64,000 bases of DNA from Sclerurus mexicanus (taxonomy: Eukaryota; Chordata; Aves; Passeriformes; Furnariidae): contig VWZF01005817.1 in the NCBI GenBank assembly GCA_013396755.1, forward strand, positions 519,578 to 583,577, read 5' to 3'. The notes beneath the pieces were generated by a model, which did no database searches, had not been told where the DNA came from, and saw only the letters and a program-made list of their open reading frames with translations. Below are positions 50,101 to 62,100 of the stretch, piece by piece (position 1 is the stretch's first letter; the number at the start of each line of letters is the position of its first letter). Made by a program: the position numbers and the translations under genes.

Positions 50101-53100
50101 TTGCATCAGATGGGAATCCAGCCCAGGCATTTCAGATTTTTCTGTGGAAAACTTCCTTAGTTCTCTAACTTCTGTCCAAACCCAGGCCTCTTCCAGAAAA
50201 GTCCTCTGTGGCAGTGCCACTGCATTTGTGCCAAGAGCCTGGTGGGGTTACCCTGGTTCATGCCTGCAGTGACTCAGGAGTGGGTCAGGCCCTGTGGCTG
50301 TATCCAGCTGCCAACAAACTGCTCAGCATCTGCTGCGAGTTGGCAGAGCCTCCCTGAGCACCTCAATCGCAGGGGCTGGCAATGTCTTCACAGGCGTTGT
50401 GCCACCACCACGAGCAGCAGCACTTCCAAACTTCAGGTCACAAATTCCTGCCTCTCTGTATTTCAGGCTGCTGTTTCAAAAGAGCCGATATCATCATCAG
50501 TGTTCCTACACTGAACACCTCGCTTGTGATAGAGCAGCTGATTGTTTAATTGTCCACTTAGTTCAAAGTGTGCCACCTTTGAGTCCAATTTTAGCATTTG
50601 TTATTGCGACTTGTACCTCAAGGAAGTGTCTTCCTCTGCCCTGGGTTCCTCAGGATTTCCTGAGTAATCATCCCTCTAAACATCTCTCATGTCTCTGGAG
50701 AAGACCAATGCTCCCCAGCCTCTCAGACCCATCCCTGTGTTCCCTGCTCTGCTGTCCCCTAGGAGTTGCACAGCTTCAGCTGCTCCAGAGACACAAGCTT
50801 AGTCCTGGCCCTGGTTGTTGGTGGGAGATGTGGAGGGTGTAGCTGTTCCCCTTGCAGCTCCGACCTGTCTCCCATCATTGTGCTTATGCTCTCCATCCTG
50901 AACCTCATGGCGTCCCTGGTCTTTGAAGCTTCATTTTGGTTGGGACACTGATAAAGTGGGGTCTGTGGTGTGCATTTTTGGACTGGTGTGCGAGTCAGTT
51001 CCCTGCATGGGAGCGAGGGTTTGGGAGATCAGAAGGAAGATGAGAGAAAACTGCCTGGGTGTGCGAAATGCCCTTCTGCAGGGTTGTAATTGGTGATCCC
51101 AAGGGCAAACATCACAGACACGGCAGGGATGTTCACATAAGGATGCTCCCAGATTAAAGTGCTCTACTCTGAAGTTTCCCTCATGGGCAGCAGATTAATT
51201 TTTCTTCAAAACCTTTAGAGTGGTGGATGCTTGGTCCTGTGGCCCCAACACCAGAAGGGCCTGGAGGGATAAGAGGGATCTTTTACTCTCCTTGGTGCTC
51301 TGTGATTACCAGGAGCTGGTTCAGCCTGCTGTGTAACTCCTGAGGGATGGAGGGATGTAACTCCTGAGCTGGCTTGAGGGATGCAGTGAGTGCTGGGGAG
51401 CACTCCTTCTCCTCTGACTGGGGATCTCTGTGCTCTAATTGTCCAGGCCAGTTCTCTGCTGAGGGGTACAAGAGAATCACACCATCAGAGCAGGTCTCTG
51501 CCTCTGCAGGTCTCAGCAGTCCTCTGTGACAGTTTGCTGTCTTGCCCAAAGCAGGGAGAACTCCCGTGCTAATGCCATGCTTTTGGGTTTTGACCCCAAA
51601 ATGCAGTGCACACCTGTAGGCTGTGGCCAACTGTGCTGAGGAAAGCCCAGGGAAGTCCAGTCTCTTATCAAGGAGACCGACAGCCACGGATCCACCTAGC
51701 ACTGCCATCCCATGGGGGAACATCTGGGGCTTGACTAGTGGTATAACGAATAAATGTAGTACAAATACATGTAGCGCATGTGTCCTTGTTGGAGGGGTTA
51801 GAGATAAAGCTGTGCCTGGGTGAGAGTCACAGGTCATCTTTGAAGATTAAAGAGCAAGGTAATGAATTACCACAGGCCTGCCTGCAGGCCTTTAGTAAAT
51901 CTGGCTGCTTTCCATAGCAGAAATAATAGCAATGTCCTTTGCCAGGTAATTTTCCAAATTATTATTTTAAATAATATGTTACTGTGATCCAGCAAAAGAG
52001 TTTGGAGATTTATTGGGGCGTTTGTCACTGCGAGGAAGAGCAGCTGGTGAACTCTGCGGGCTGGCAGTGAGCAGCACGGGGCAAGAGGCACATCAAATAC
52101 CCAAGTGCCTCATTGCTCAGGTCCACTCTGGGGGTGGAGAAGCAGGAGACAGGGACATACATCATGTCCCTCAGCACTGGCTGCCGGTGTCCCAGGTCAG
52201 CAGGCAGATGGTACTGGAGCTGCTCTGAGGCGGGAGGACATACGGGGGGTGGTGATGATAGATTGCTCCTCTCCCTTCCCAGGGCAGGTCTCTGCACAAA
52301 AGGCAAAGGAGGTTTGTTGGCCCTGGATCCACTGCCCCTTCCTGTGGCTAAAGCTGAGACAGAGCCCTGTTTTAACAACCTGGCTTGGGAATGAAGATTG
52401 TGGCGTTGCATAGAAACTGATCCAGCCAAGCCTTGGAGAACAGGCTCTTCCCTGTGCTTCAGGTTACTCTGGCCATCTGCCTGCTTCTATTTTATATTTT
52501 ATAGGCAGAATTAGGATATCTGAGGCCCAGGGGGCTTTTGGCATTTCTTGCCTGTTTCTTGATTTTTGGAGTGAAGGGGGAAGATATGCAATTGCTTCAG
52601 GACTGACAAATATACGAAAAATAACTTGACTTTTTCCCTATTAACTGAGACCCTGAGCAGCTCAATCTAGTGGAAGGTGTCCCTGCCCATGGCAGGGGAT
52701 TTGGAACGAGATGATCTTTAGGGTTTCTTCCAACCCCAACCATTCTATGATTCTGTGATTGAATAGCCTGGGATGGCTTTGTCAGTGTTGTGGAGGCACT
52801 TCTAGTGGGATTTGGCAGATTGTGCTGCCAGGATGGAGTGAAAGAGCCTCAGCGAAGCTGAGAATCTGTCCTGTGGCTTAGGAAGGGAAAATAGCACATC
52901 CTGATGGAAACATACGGCCATAAGGTGCATGTCCACATCATAATAATGGCATTTTCTTTTTCCTTCTTCCTCCAGGTTATCTTGCACCCCGAAACCTTCC
53001 TAGTGCAGGCTTTTTCCCATTCCTGCAAACTGTGCTGTGTGACTCAGATGCCAGGTGTAAAGGCACACCATACACACCAGAAGACCTGCTGCCAAGACTT

Positions 53101-56100
53101 AGTGACATCTCATCTCTCAGACTGTAAGGGAATCTGAATATTTCCGGGGGTTAGAAGCTGTAAAACAAGACTTGTTTTGAGGTGCAAGAAGCAGCCATGC
53201 ATGTCTGTATGTGCAAGTTTGTCCACAACAGATATACCTCAAATACCCATTATAAAGATATCTGACACTTGGAAATGAGAATATGGGCTGCAGCATGGAT
53301 GTTTTAAAAATGTTCATATCAGGGACAGCTCACAGTAATGTGTCCATCCATTCAGCATTGATAGTTGAAGAGAATTTTACTCCCTGAGAAAAATGTTTCT
53401 GCTCACCCAAGTTAGAGCAAAGAACCTTTTCCCCATGGCTGTGGGTCAGGTCAGTGGTTAAGACTTGCACCCAGAGGAGCCCAGGGTGCTGCTCTGCCAC
53501 TGTGGTGATGAGTTCAGGGTGCTTTGGGTAGAAGTGGCAAATGTTCCCCAACAGCTCTAGCGTGAGGTACATTTGTTCTGGGGTGACTGCTCTTCCAGCA
53601 GATCCTCCAGGTGCCAGCCAGAATGGGTGCCCTCTCTGCAGGCCATCAAAGATGTTGGGAAACAGATGAAAATGAAGACACAGTTTTTGCCCACAAAAGC
53701 ATGTTCATTTGCAGTGTGGAGCTGGCTGGGTGTGCTTTGTTAGAACATCATTTTGCTGAAATTGAAGTGTTCAGCGGAAGCGTTTCAATTTGTTGACGTT
53801 CCACTTGAAGCCAAGTAGCGTTTGCTTTGAGCCATGCCAGCCAGCGTTGTTTCTACATCTTGGCTGCCTGGTTCTGGCACACCCCTCGGGAACATGCCAC
53901 TTTGAGGCCTGGCTGGTTCTCATGGAGAGCTGAAAATCTGGGCACCTCACAATGTCCCTGTTTGCTCACCTTTGCTCTCAGGTGAGAGGCTGCTCCACAG
54001 TGGCTGTGTCACAGCCTCAAAATCCCCCTTGGCCAGAGCTTGGGAGCCTGAGCAGCTAAGGTGGGCCCCATGCCTTCCATCAGAGAGCCCATCAGACAGG
54101 AAGGGGGATCCTGGGGTTAGTGGCTCCTCCTTGGTGCAGAGGGACCGTCGTTTCCCAGGCCGAGTCAGTGATCAGGATCTCTCCATTGGTTGGGAGGATG
54201 ACTAAGTATGTGGTGACTGAAGTTACACAAGGTGAATCCCAATCAAATTCAAGGTCACACAGCAGAAGCGGAGAGGGAAGGCAAAGCCACACAGAGACTG
54301 GGTGCCTGGATTCACAGCTCTTTTTTCCTCGGTGTCATTGTTTTTCCCTGAGTGTGTTAAACAATGGTTAATTTGGGGTATTGAAATGAAGAAATGGGAG
54401 CTTCTAGCGCCAAAGCTCAAGGTCTTCCATGGGTTTCAATAGCTACAAATCCTCCTTGCTTTCTGTTTTTGATTTCTGAAAAGCTGTTTAGGAAATAACT
54501 GGTTTTCCCTGCCAGCTGAAAATCAAGGGATTTGGCCAAACTATAGATCAAGTCACATGAGTTGTTAATAAGCACCCTGACCAGTCCTGATGCTCAAAGT
54601 TGGCTGTGTGCAGTATCATGACAGCTATGGGACCATACCCACCCTTGTGGGGTCAGTGTGGGCCTTAGAAATACGTTGTATTCTACAAGAAACAACTCCA
54701 GCTGTTAAGCAGCCACAGTAAAACTAGTGGATACAGCAGAGCCTGAAACCTCAGGGAAAGGTCGCCTGGGAAGGGGAAAGCTCCAGATGAATAGGTGCAG
54801 CTCTGCCTCAGGAGTAGAAGCACCTGGGGTGAGTTTGTCACAAAGTTGTGACCCTTCACTGTCTGGATATATTATTGTGTCATATTCTAGAGTTTGGAAT
54901 ATTCAGCTAATCCAGGCTGTTTTTCTGCTCTCCCATTGCGCAACTTGCTGAAGCTCTTATTAAACTTGTCCTAACGCTGTTTTGTACAGTTCTCAGCAGA
55001 GAAAATGGGCAAAGTTCTCATCTTTGATTCTGTTCCTCACAGGCATTTACCAGTGTTCAAGACATGGTTGCTTGAGGTTTCCTTAACTAAAAGGAAACTA
55101 AGTGCAAAAGCAAAGCCCAACACCAACTTCTCCCACCTTTTCTTTTCTCCCGCAGTGAAACGTTTGGTAAGGATTAATTAAGATTGCGTTGTCTGGAAGG
55201 ATTTCTTGGTTAAGGGCACGCAGCTCATAGTGCCGTGGAATTCTGCACTTTTGCTTCCCCAAAATGCATGCCAGGCCTCTGCAAAGAACCAGACTTATGC
55301 ACAACCCAGATTTCAACACAACAGCCTTGAAATCCAGCTATAGGCACCTTCTGAGTCAACGCAGAAAAGTGGGAGCTTAATTATAAGAGACTCCGTGAGT
55401 TGTTACAGGTGTCTTTTTCTTTCTTTTGTTCTTCCTTCCCCCAGTAAGCAGAGGAGCTCATCCAGCATAGCCAAGGACAACCATCCATCAGCATGGAGTG
55501 CAGAGGTTCCTGAAAGCAGGAACGCTTCACTGGGTAGGTTGTTCACTGCTCCACATTTTGCTCTGTGAAGGCTGACCTTTTGAAGCTCTCTGGGCAGAGA
55601 TGCAATTCTTAGAGCATTGCTAAAATGATTTATGTGTTCTACACAGGCACGTGACCGCAGCCATGACATTAGTGCAAATTCCTGGGAGTGAGTGCAAGTA
55701 GCTGTCTGTAGAAAAGACTTCCGGAATTTGGCCAAGAAACGAGGATTAAATGGTTGTGCTTCACAGGAGAAAGATCACAGACTGACAGGACATTAATTAA
55801 AGACCTGGCTATTTATGGAATATTGCCCTTTTACTGCACACAAATTCTCCATAAACAGCTTATGATTTTTTCCAAATGTGTTTTTATTCACAGTTGTCCA
55901 GAAAATAACTTGTCTTCTGTGCCACCATACATATTTATTGTTGGTTATGTTCTCCTCTGATGTGATTCTCTTTCCTGAAGGAACTTTCAGACTGAAATTT
56001 TCCATAAAATCCTTACAATTATTATTTATTGATGGTAATGGCTAGTACAATCCACAAGCCATCATGATGGATGGCCCTTTCTCCAGGGAGCTCACGATGA

Positions 56101-59100
56101 AATGAATGATTACAGATTTGCATTTGCCTGTTCTGCTCCAGCCACTCGCTGCTCCAATTAGCATTCCTGCCAACACCCTCGCTCTGTGGTGCACAGACAG
56201 AAACAGGCACAATGCAGAAGGGACCAAACACAGAGTCACGGGGGAAAAAAGTAAATCAATGAGCCATTCTGGGAACTGTCGACTCATGTTGATGGTCAGG
56301 GAGGAATTCAGTTCTGCATCTTATTTAAGAAAAAAAAAAAAATCAAAATCAGAGGTCATGGCCCCATGTAACATGTCACAGGAGGAAACAGTGTCATCCA
56401 GGGTTTAATCACATTGGAAAAAGCCCCTTATAATACTTACAGGATGCCATTGGCTGTACCTTTGGAAAAGGATTGATAATGAAGGCGTACCCAAAGCCGC
56501 AGGGGCTGTCCTGTGTCATGGTTTGATGTAGCAAAGAGGTTGAAAGACATTAAGCAAAATGCAGTGATTCAAACTGTTGTTGCAGCGTTTGGGAATTTGG
56601 TATCCCATGGAGAAAAAGCCCTTCGGAATATTTCATCACCATCCAACTTGACTTCCAGCATCAACATGCTCAACAAAATCCTCAGTTTTGGGAAGGTAAG
56701 TCTGTATTTGCATAATAGCTGAGTGTGAACATTTATGTCTCGTCATGTTTAAAGAATGAGAAAGTCAAAGTACCAACATACAGCTTTTATTACTTTCGGA
56801 TCTCCCCTATTATGTGAATGTGCTTTATTTTGGGAAGCCAGTGATTGTGGGTGGAATTTTAAGCTTTGTGGTAAGTTTATAATCCTCTAAGCAGAAGCCA
56901 AGTAAACCATACACCTTGGGACATAATACCATGAAATACCAAATACGGACACACACAATACCCTGAGATGTTTTCTTCATAACTTGTCTGAGTTAAGGTG
57001 TTTAGAATGTGTTTTCTTTCAGGTGAATTTAAAGATAAGATGTCACAGGCTTGGCCATTCAATTATTTATTTGCCCATGATGCTCCTGCAGGGGCATCAT
57101 GTGTGTTTAACGTGTAGATATTGACTATTTATAGGATCAACTCCTTTGTAACAGAACCTTAGCACAATGTAGTGTTTTTGTGCTAAGGCCTAAAAACCCT
57201 TGCACAGACATTTCTCTTACAACATATGAGGAATTTGAGGGATTTTAGTGTCGCTGTTCAGCTCCTGGAATCCTGTCTATGTGTGAGCGCTTGTAATGGC
57301 AGTGCTTTTCGGGTGTCATTACTATCCCTTAAAAAAAAGTCTCCCTGCTGCATTTAAAACTATCCCAGACAGAACGCTGCTTCACAGCTGCCCTGAACGT
57401 TTTGTCTCTCAGAGCCAGACCCACTATTCGACTGCAGCCAACCTCAGGGTCCTGCTGTGTGAGGTCTTGTCTCGGTATGTGGCACATCCTGATGTCAGCG
57501 GAGAGAGGGTGGCGGCCAACATCCTCCACACCTTCTGCTTCACAGACTCGTCACTCCTAGAGGCACTGGCCCAGGAGTTCAGGAGCCAGCTCTCTCAGGT
57601 GAGTGCCTGGGACCTTTCCTGGTGACTGCAGCTGGGACCTGTGGTCCTTCACATGTTAGGCAGTGTTGGAAAGCTAGAGCAGGGTCCCTCCTGTTCCCTC
57701 CTGTCTCTGTACCAGAGTGCACACAGTGCACGATGAGACTGAGCTAATTCCTGGGGATGGGATTAGCCCAAAGACCTCCAGGCTGAGTACACATCTCAGA
57801 AAGCCAAGAACTAAGGGTTATCACCATACCTGGGCCTTGCTTCTCCTCTACATTTGCCCTGCTGCAGTGACAGGTAGATAAAACAGCATGAGGATGAGGT
57901 GTAAATAAGAATATTTAAAGCTAGGGAAGGCAATAAATTTAATTGTGTATTACCTCAGCTGTACAACTTCATCCAGTAACTCCTGCATCTGATCCAACAA
58001 TCCGTGATTGAAGCAGTACTTGTCTTTGGGAAAGCAATACAATTAAAGCAAATGAATCCTGTGAAGGTACTGCCACCTTCTTTTTTTTTTTTTTTCCCCA
58101 AGGTGAAGATTGATATTAATTTTTCTTATATTCCTAGTCTTATATTCCTAGTCTTTAGGACATTGTGAATCGTAGGGCTTGTCTGAACAGAGAATTTATT
58201 GTACAATCTGGGGCGTGAAGGTAAAGCACAGTCGCTCTCTCAGTTATTGCCTGTCACTAAAGTCCTTTGAATGTGTTGTTTGTAGACTTGCATGCAAGTG
58301 CAGTGCAAGCTGAAAAACATAAAAGGACCCACCAGCAGCAAGGGTTCTTGTTCTTAAATAATTTCTTGCATTGTTATTTGTTAAGGTGCAAAACAACCCA
58401 CAGTACCAGGAGACATTTGTCAGTGAAATGGTCTCGTTTCTGAAGCTTGTCTCCCAAGTGCAGAATGACACCTCCCTGTGGCACCTCCTTTTGCTGGCCC
58501 CAGATGTGTTCCAGGACAACATGCAACTGCAAGACATAATTGATTTCCTTCAGAATCCAAGCAGGTAAAGTAGAGACGATGCCAGGAGAGGCACTGTAAG
58601 TTGGTGGGTTTGTGTATTGGCCTCTAAGGACATCATCTCAGCTTTAAGAGAGCGTGTTGGTTTAAAAGCAGGATTTGTTTGGGGAAGATGTGGCTCCACA
58701 CTAATGCATCTCTAAAGGGCTCTGTGGGCTGTGAGCAGTGTGTTGATTTTTCAATGACTCTTGTGTCACTGTTTAAATGGGAGCTTGTTATAAACTCTGA
58801 AGGCACTGTCATGCCCTTGTGCAGACAGAAAAGCTGCTGAGTCTCAGCCACTGCCTTTGGCTGAAGAAAAGCCCTCCTGGCTGGATAAGGAAAGCAGCTG
58901 AAGGCTTCTTTCCAGAGAAGCAGAGAGCCAAATTCAAGCTGCTTTGGGAGATCTCAAGCACTTGTAGGGGAGCCATAATATTTATTTTTTTTTAATTGAT
59001 TACCTGATTTATTGCTGGTTTAATCTTTCAAGACTAGTCCCAAGAAAGCAGAGAAGAGAGGGAGCCTGGTTTTTTACATATAGGGCTTTGAGCTTCTCTG

Positions 59101-62100
59101 ACTTTAAGAAGAAAGTGCCAGTTATGTACTTGCTCGATGGTTATATGAAAAAAGGATCTGACCTAACTGGCTGAATGAACTGTGCTGAAATATTTGATGC
59201 AGGACAATAAAAACTCCTCCAAAATGGGCCTAGCCTTCAAATCCCTTTCTTGCTCTGTAGCTGGGCTAAACTCTCACTGATCTCTAGAAGACTGGAGTTA
59301 CTCCCAAATCATCTACTGGATGTGACTGCCCTGCTATAAAATATTCTGAATAGTCCAGTAGTTACAGTACATGGAGAACAGCAAGGCAGGCAGCAGCTTT
59401 TTGTTTTTACCTTGCATACATGAGCAGGTGGGTTAAAATGCCGAAAGAGGTTGTAGTAACTTTGCCACTTCGATTACACCCAGGCTCGGAGGGACTCACT
59501 TTCATCACTGGTGTGTTGCCAAGGCACTTAAAACCCTGTGCATTTAATATCTAGGTAATTTGCCACGCTGCATTGTGGGACCCATTTGTAAGTTGCAATG
59601 TCCTTATCCTTAAAGGAGTCAGGAGCAGTGTGGCAAGAATTTTAATTTTATTCAGAAATGTTTGTTCATGCTGCTGTTTCAGTCACAGGATTATTGCATT
59701 TGCGTTTACTGGGGTGCAGAATCAAGCCTGAGAACCAGCACTGTTTGAGTGCCCAGGGAGAATTAATATTTACTGTGTTGCTCTGCTTTGCTCTACAGCT
59801 GCAGAGCTGGGCAAAGTTATCACAGGCATGACAAAGAGGCACATAGAATTTCATCACCAGAACTGTGCAGTGCTTTTATGCCTGGCATCTGGCACTGTAA
59901 GTGCGTGAGTAAAGAGTTATTGCAAAGAGATTGCACAAATAGTGCTATTAATGATGCTTACAAAAGCACATCTCAGCGAGCCTGGCCATGTCTCTTACTC
60001 CAGGCAATACTGACCTCCTAAAGAAGTGCTGCACAGGGAGTTTTTTTGTTGTATGGATATGAAGGTATAGAAGAAAAGAATTTCTGCTCATTGTGGCATC
60101 TGTATTAACCACGTGCTAAGTGCCACCACTGTGAAACACTAACTTCCAAGTCATGAATTCTATAGAAAGTTTAGGAGCAAATGTTATTACCCACAAAAAC
60201 CTGTTTTGCAGACTGAATTCACAAGTGCTTCTGTTTGTTGCTTTAAGATAGTTTTTCAGTTAAGCACATAAGCTGACCTTTTCTCCAAAGACAAAATCTG
60301 CAAAAGCCCTGCAAGACTGAAATAAAAGGGCAACAAAACCACTTTTTTCCATGTTTACTGCCTTCTGGTCTGTGTGACAAGCATCTGCTTTTGGCAAGCC
60401 TGTGCCTGCCTCCTCCCTGCCTCTGCCACTGCTCCACTAAATATGTCACTTATAACTGAGTTCCTACCCCCTCTAAAACTCTCACTAACAAGCACATCTG
60501 CAGAACAAAAATGATGAGCAGCAAGGCCACGAAACCTGCATGGAGACTTTATGTGAAATGAGGAGAAAAGAGATCCCTGGTGCTCTCTTCTCACTAGCAG
60601 CCTGTCCCCAGCGCTCAGGATGTATCTATTCACACCACTGAAATCAGCTCAGCCAGGTTCTTTGTGTATCACCTGCAGAACTTGAGGCAGGCGAGAGATT
60701 GTGCATTTTACAGTGACCCTGTGCCTGCAGGGAGGAGCTGCTCTTGACACAGGAGGAGCAAAAGGAACTCATAATCACCGTCAAGTTTTCAGTAACCTGA
60801 ACAGACAGTCCTTTAAATGACTTCCTCTGTGACACAATATGCCTGATTATCACTTTGTGCTTTCCTAAGACTGAAAAACATTCCTTGCTTTCCCCAGCAG
60901 CCTGGCTATTACAGCATAAAAGAGGAAAGGAGGAGAATTGAAAATGGTACCGGTTATTTGTGATTGCTTCTCCCTTCCACAGATATTGTCCCCTAGGGAT
61001 CCCTGCTCTCCCTGGAGCCTTGTCTGCTTGCTTCTTGGTGTCTTTTAGGAGGAATTTCCCCTGCAACAGTGAATCACCTGGCTGGCACATCACCTGGGTG
61101 TTTTCTGAGACCTGCTGGGAGGATTTAAGTGCTCAACAGATTTTACATAACTCTCTGAATAAGTACACCTAACGAGTGCCACACATATGTTTGTGCTAAT
61201 ATACTACCATGGCTTTCCCATCAAAGCCCTTGGTATTTGTATTTTGTGTGTGATCAAACAAATAATTAAAAGTAGGGGCCATGTCCTGTCTGTCAGACAT
61301 TTTAAGAGTGATAGGCTGTACTCCAGCTGTTTCCTATTTGAACATTTGTTTTATTTCTTCTCATAAACCTGTAACCACAATTTATTTTCCTTTTTTCTTT
61401 TTCTCCCCCCATAGTGTTGTGCTGGCAGCTCAGAATGTCTCTGCATCACTTGTGACTGATGATAGATTCAAACCTGTTCAGAATGGGGTTACAGATCCTC
61501 CATATTCCCTGAACTGCTTGGAGCAAGGTAAGACTCCCCCACAGGGTCGTATCTCTGCCAAAACCTGTGGTGCTGAGGAGAAGCGAACTCCAGGCTAATA
61601 AGTAACCATACAGATTTCACACTGTTCAGGGCTCAGCACATTGGATCCCTCTTTCAGCTTTCTACAAGTGTGAATAAAACACCTCATTTCAAACAGAGAA
61701 GTGAAAAAGCTTGGTTTTGTCAGTGGACAATGAATTAACATGAGTTTGCAGTCTCAGTGGAAGTAGGGAGCGGTAACATTATACCCTGGTTTTCTTTTTT
61801 TGGGGGGAGGGGGTGATGTCAAAATCTGCCTCTGGTTGTGGATTTTGTCAAAATCACCTCAGTGTATCAAGGCAGGGGCTGGGGCTGGGCGTCACAACAA
61901 GCTGTTTGCATCCAGGTTTGCTGTTCCTCCAAATCCCTGTCATTTAGAGCAGAGCCACTCCTGGACATCCCCCTATAACTGAGGGGGTGTGAGGCAAGGA
62001 AAAGGCCCCGAACCTAAATGCTTCAAGAGGCAGATCAGTAAATGCAGTCCACTCCCTACTTGTTTCACAGAGGTTGTGGAAGTTGAGGTGGGTGAGAAGA

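Larger units (their letters stand above)
39282..52975 (+). other. ABCA12 intron 2
   Basis: Intron of 13,694 nt, the largest here. It carries three CR1 fragments (40096, 46035, 52665). Several open frames of 120-185 codons (for example 50294-50842 plus and 51283-51837 minus) show no recognisable motif and are not called. Confidence 0.9.

Noticed and set aside
50294..50842. Plus-strand open frame of 182 codons in ABCA12 intron 2
   Set aside because: Cys/Ser/Pro-rich chance composition with no domain. Exons 2 and 3 join in phase without it.
51283..51837. Minus-strand open frame of 184 codons in ABCA12 intron 2
   Set aside because: Checked for retroviral or transposon protein motifs and none was seen. 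Treated as chance.
56503..56531. Alternative acceptor GCCGCAG at 56502 for ABCA12 exon 5
   Set aside because: It would break the reading frame from exon 4, whereas GATGTAG at 56531 restores the frame and the ASLA match to human.
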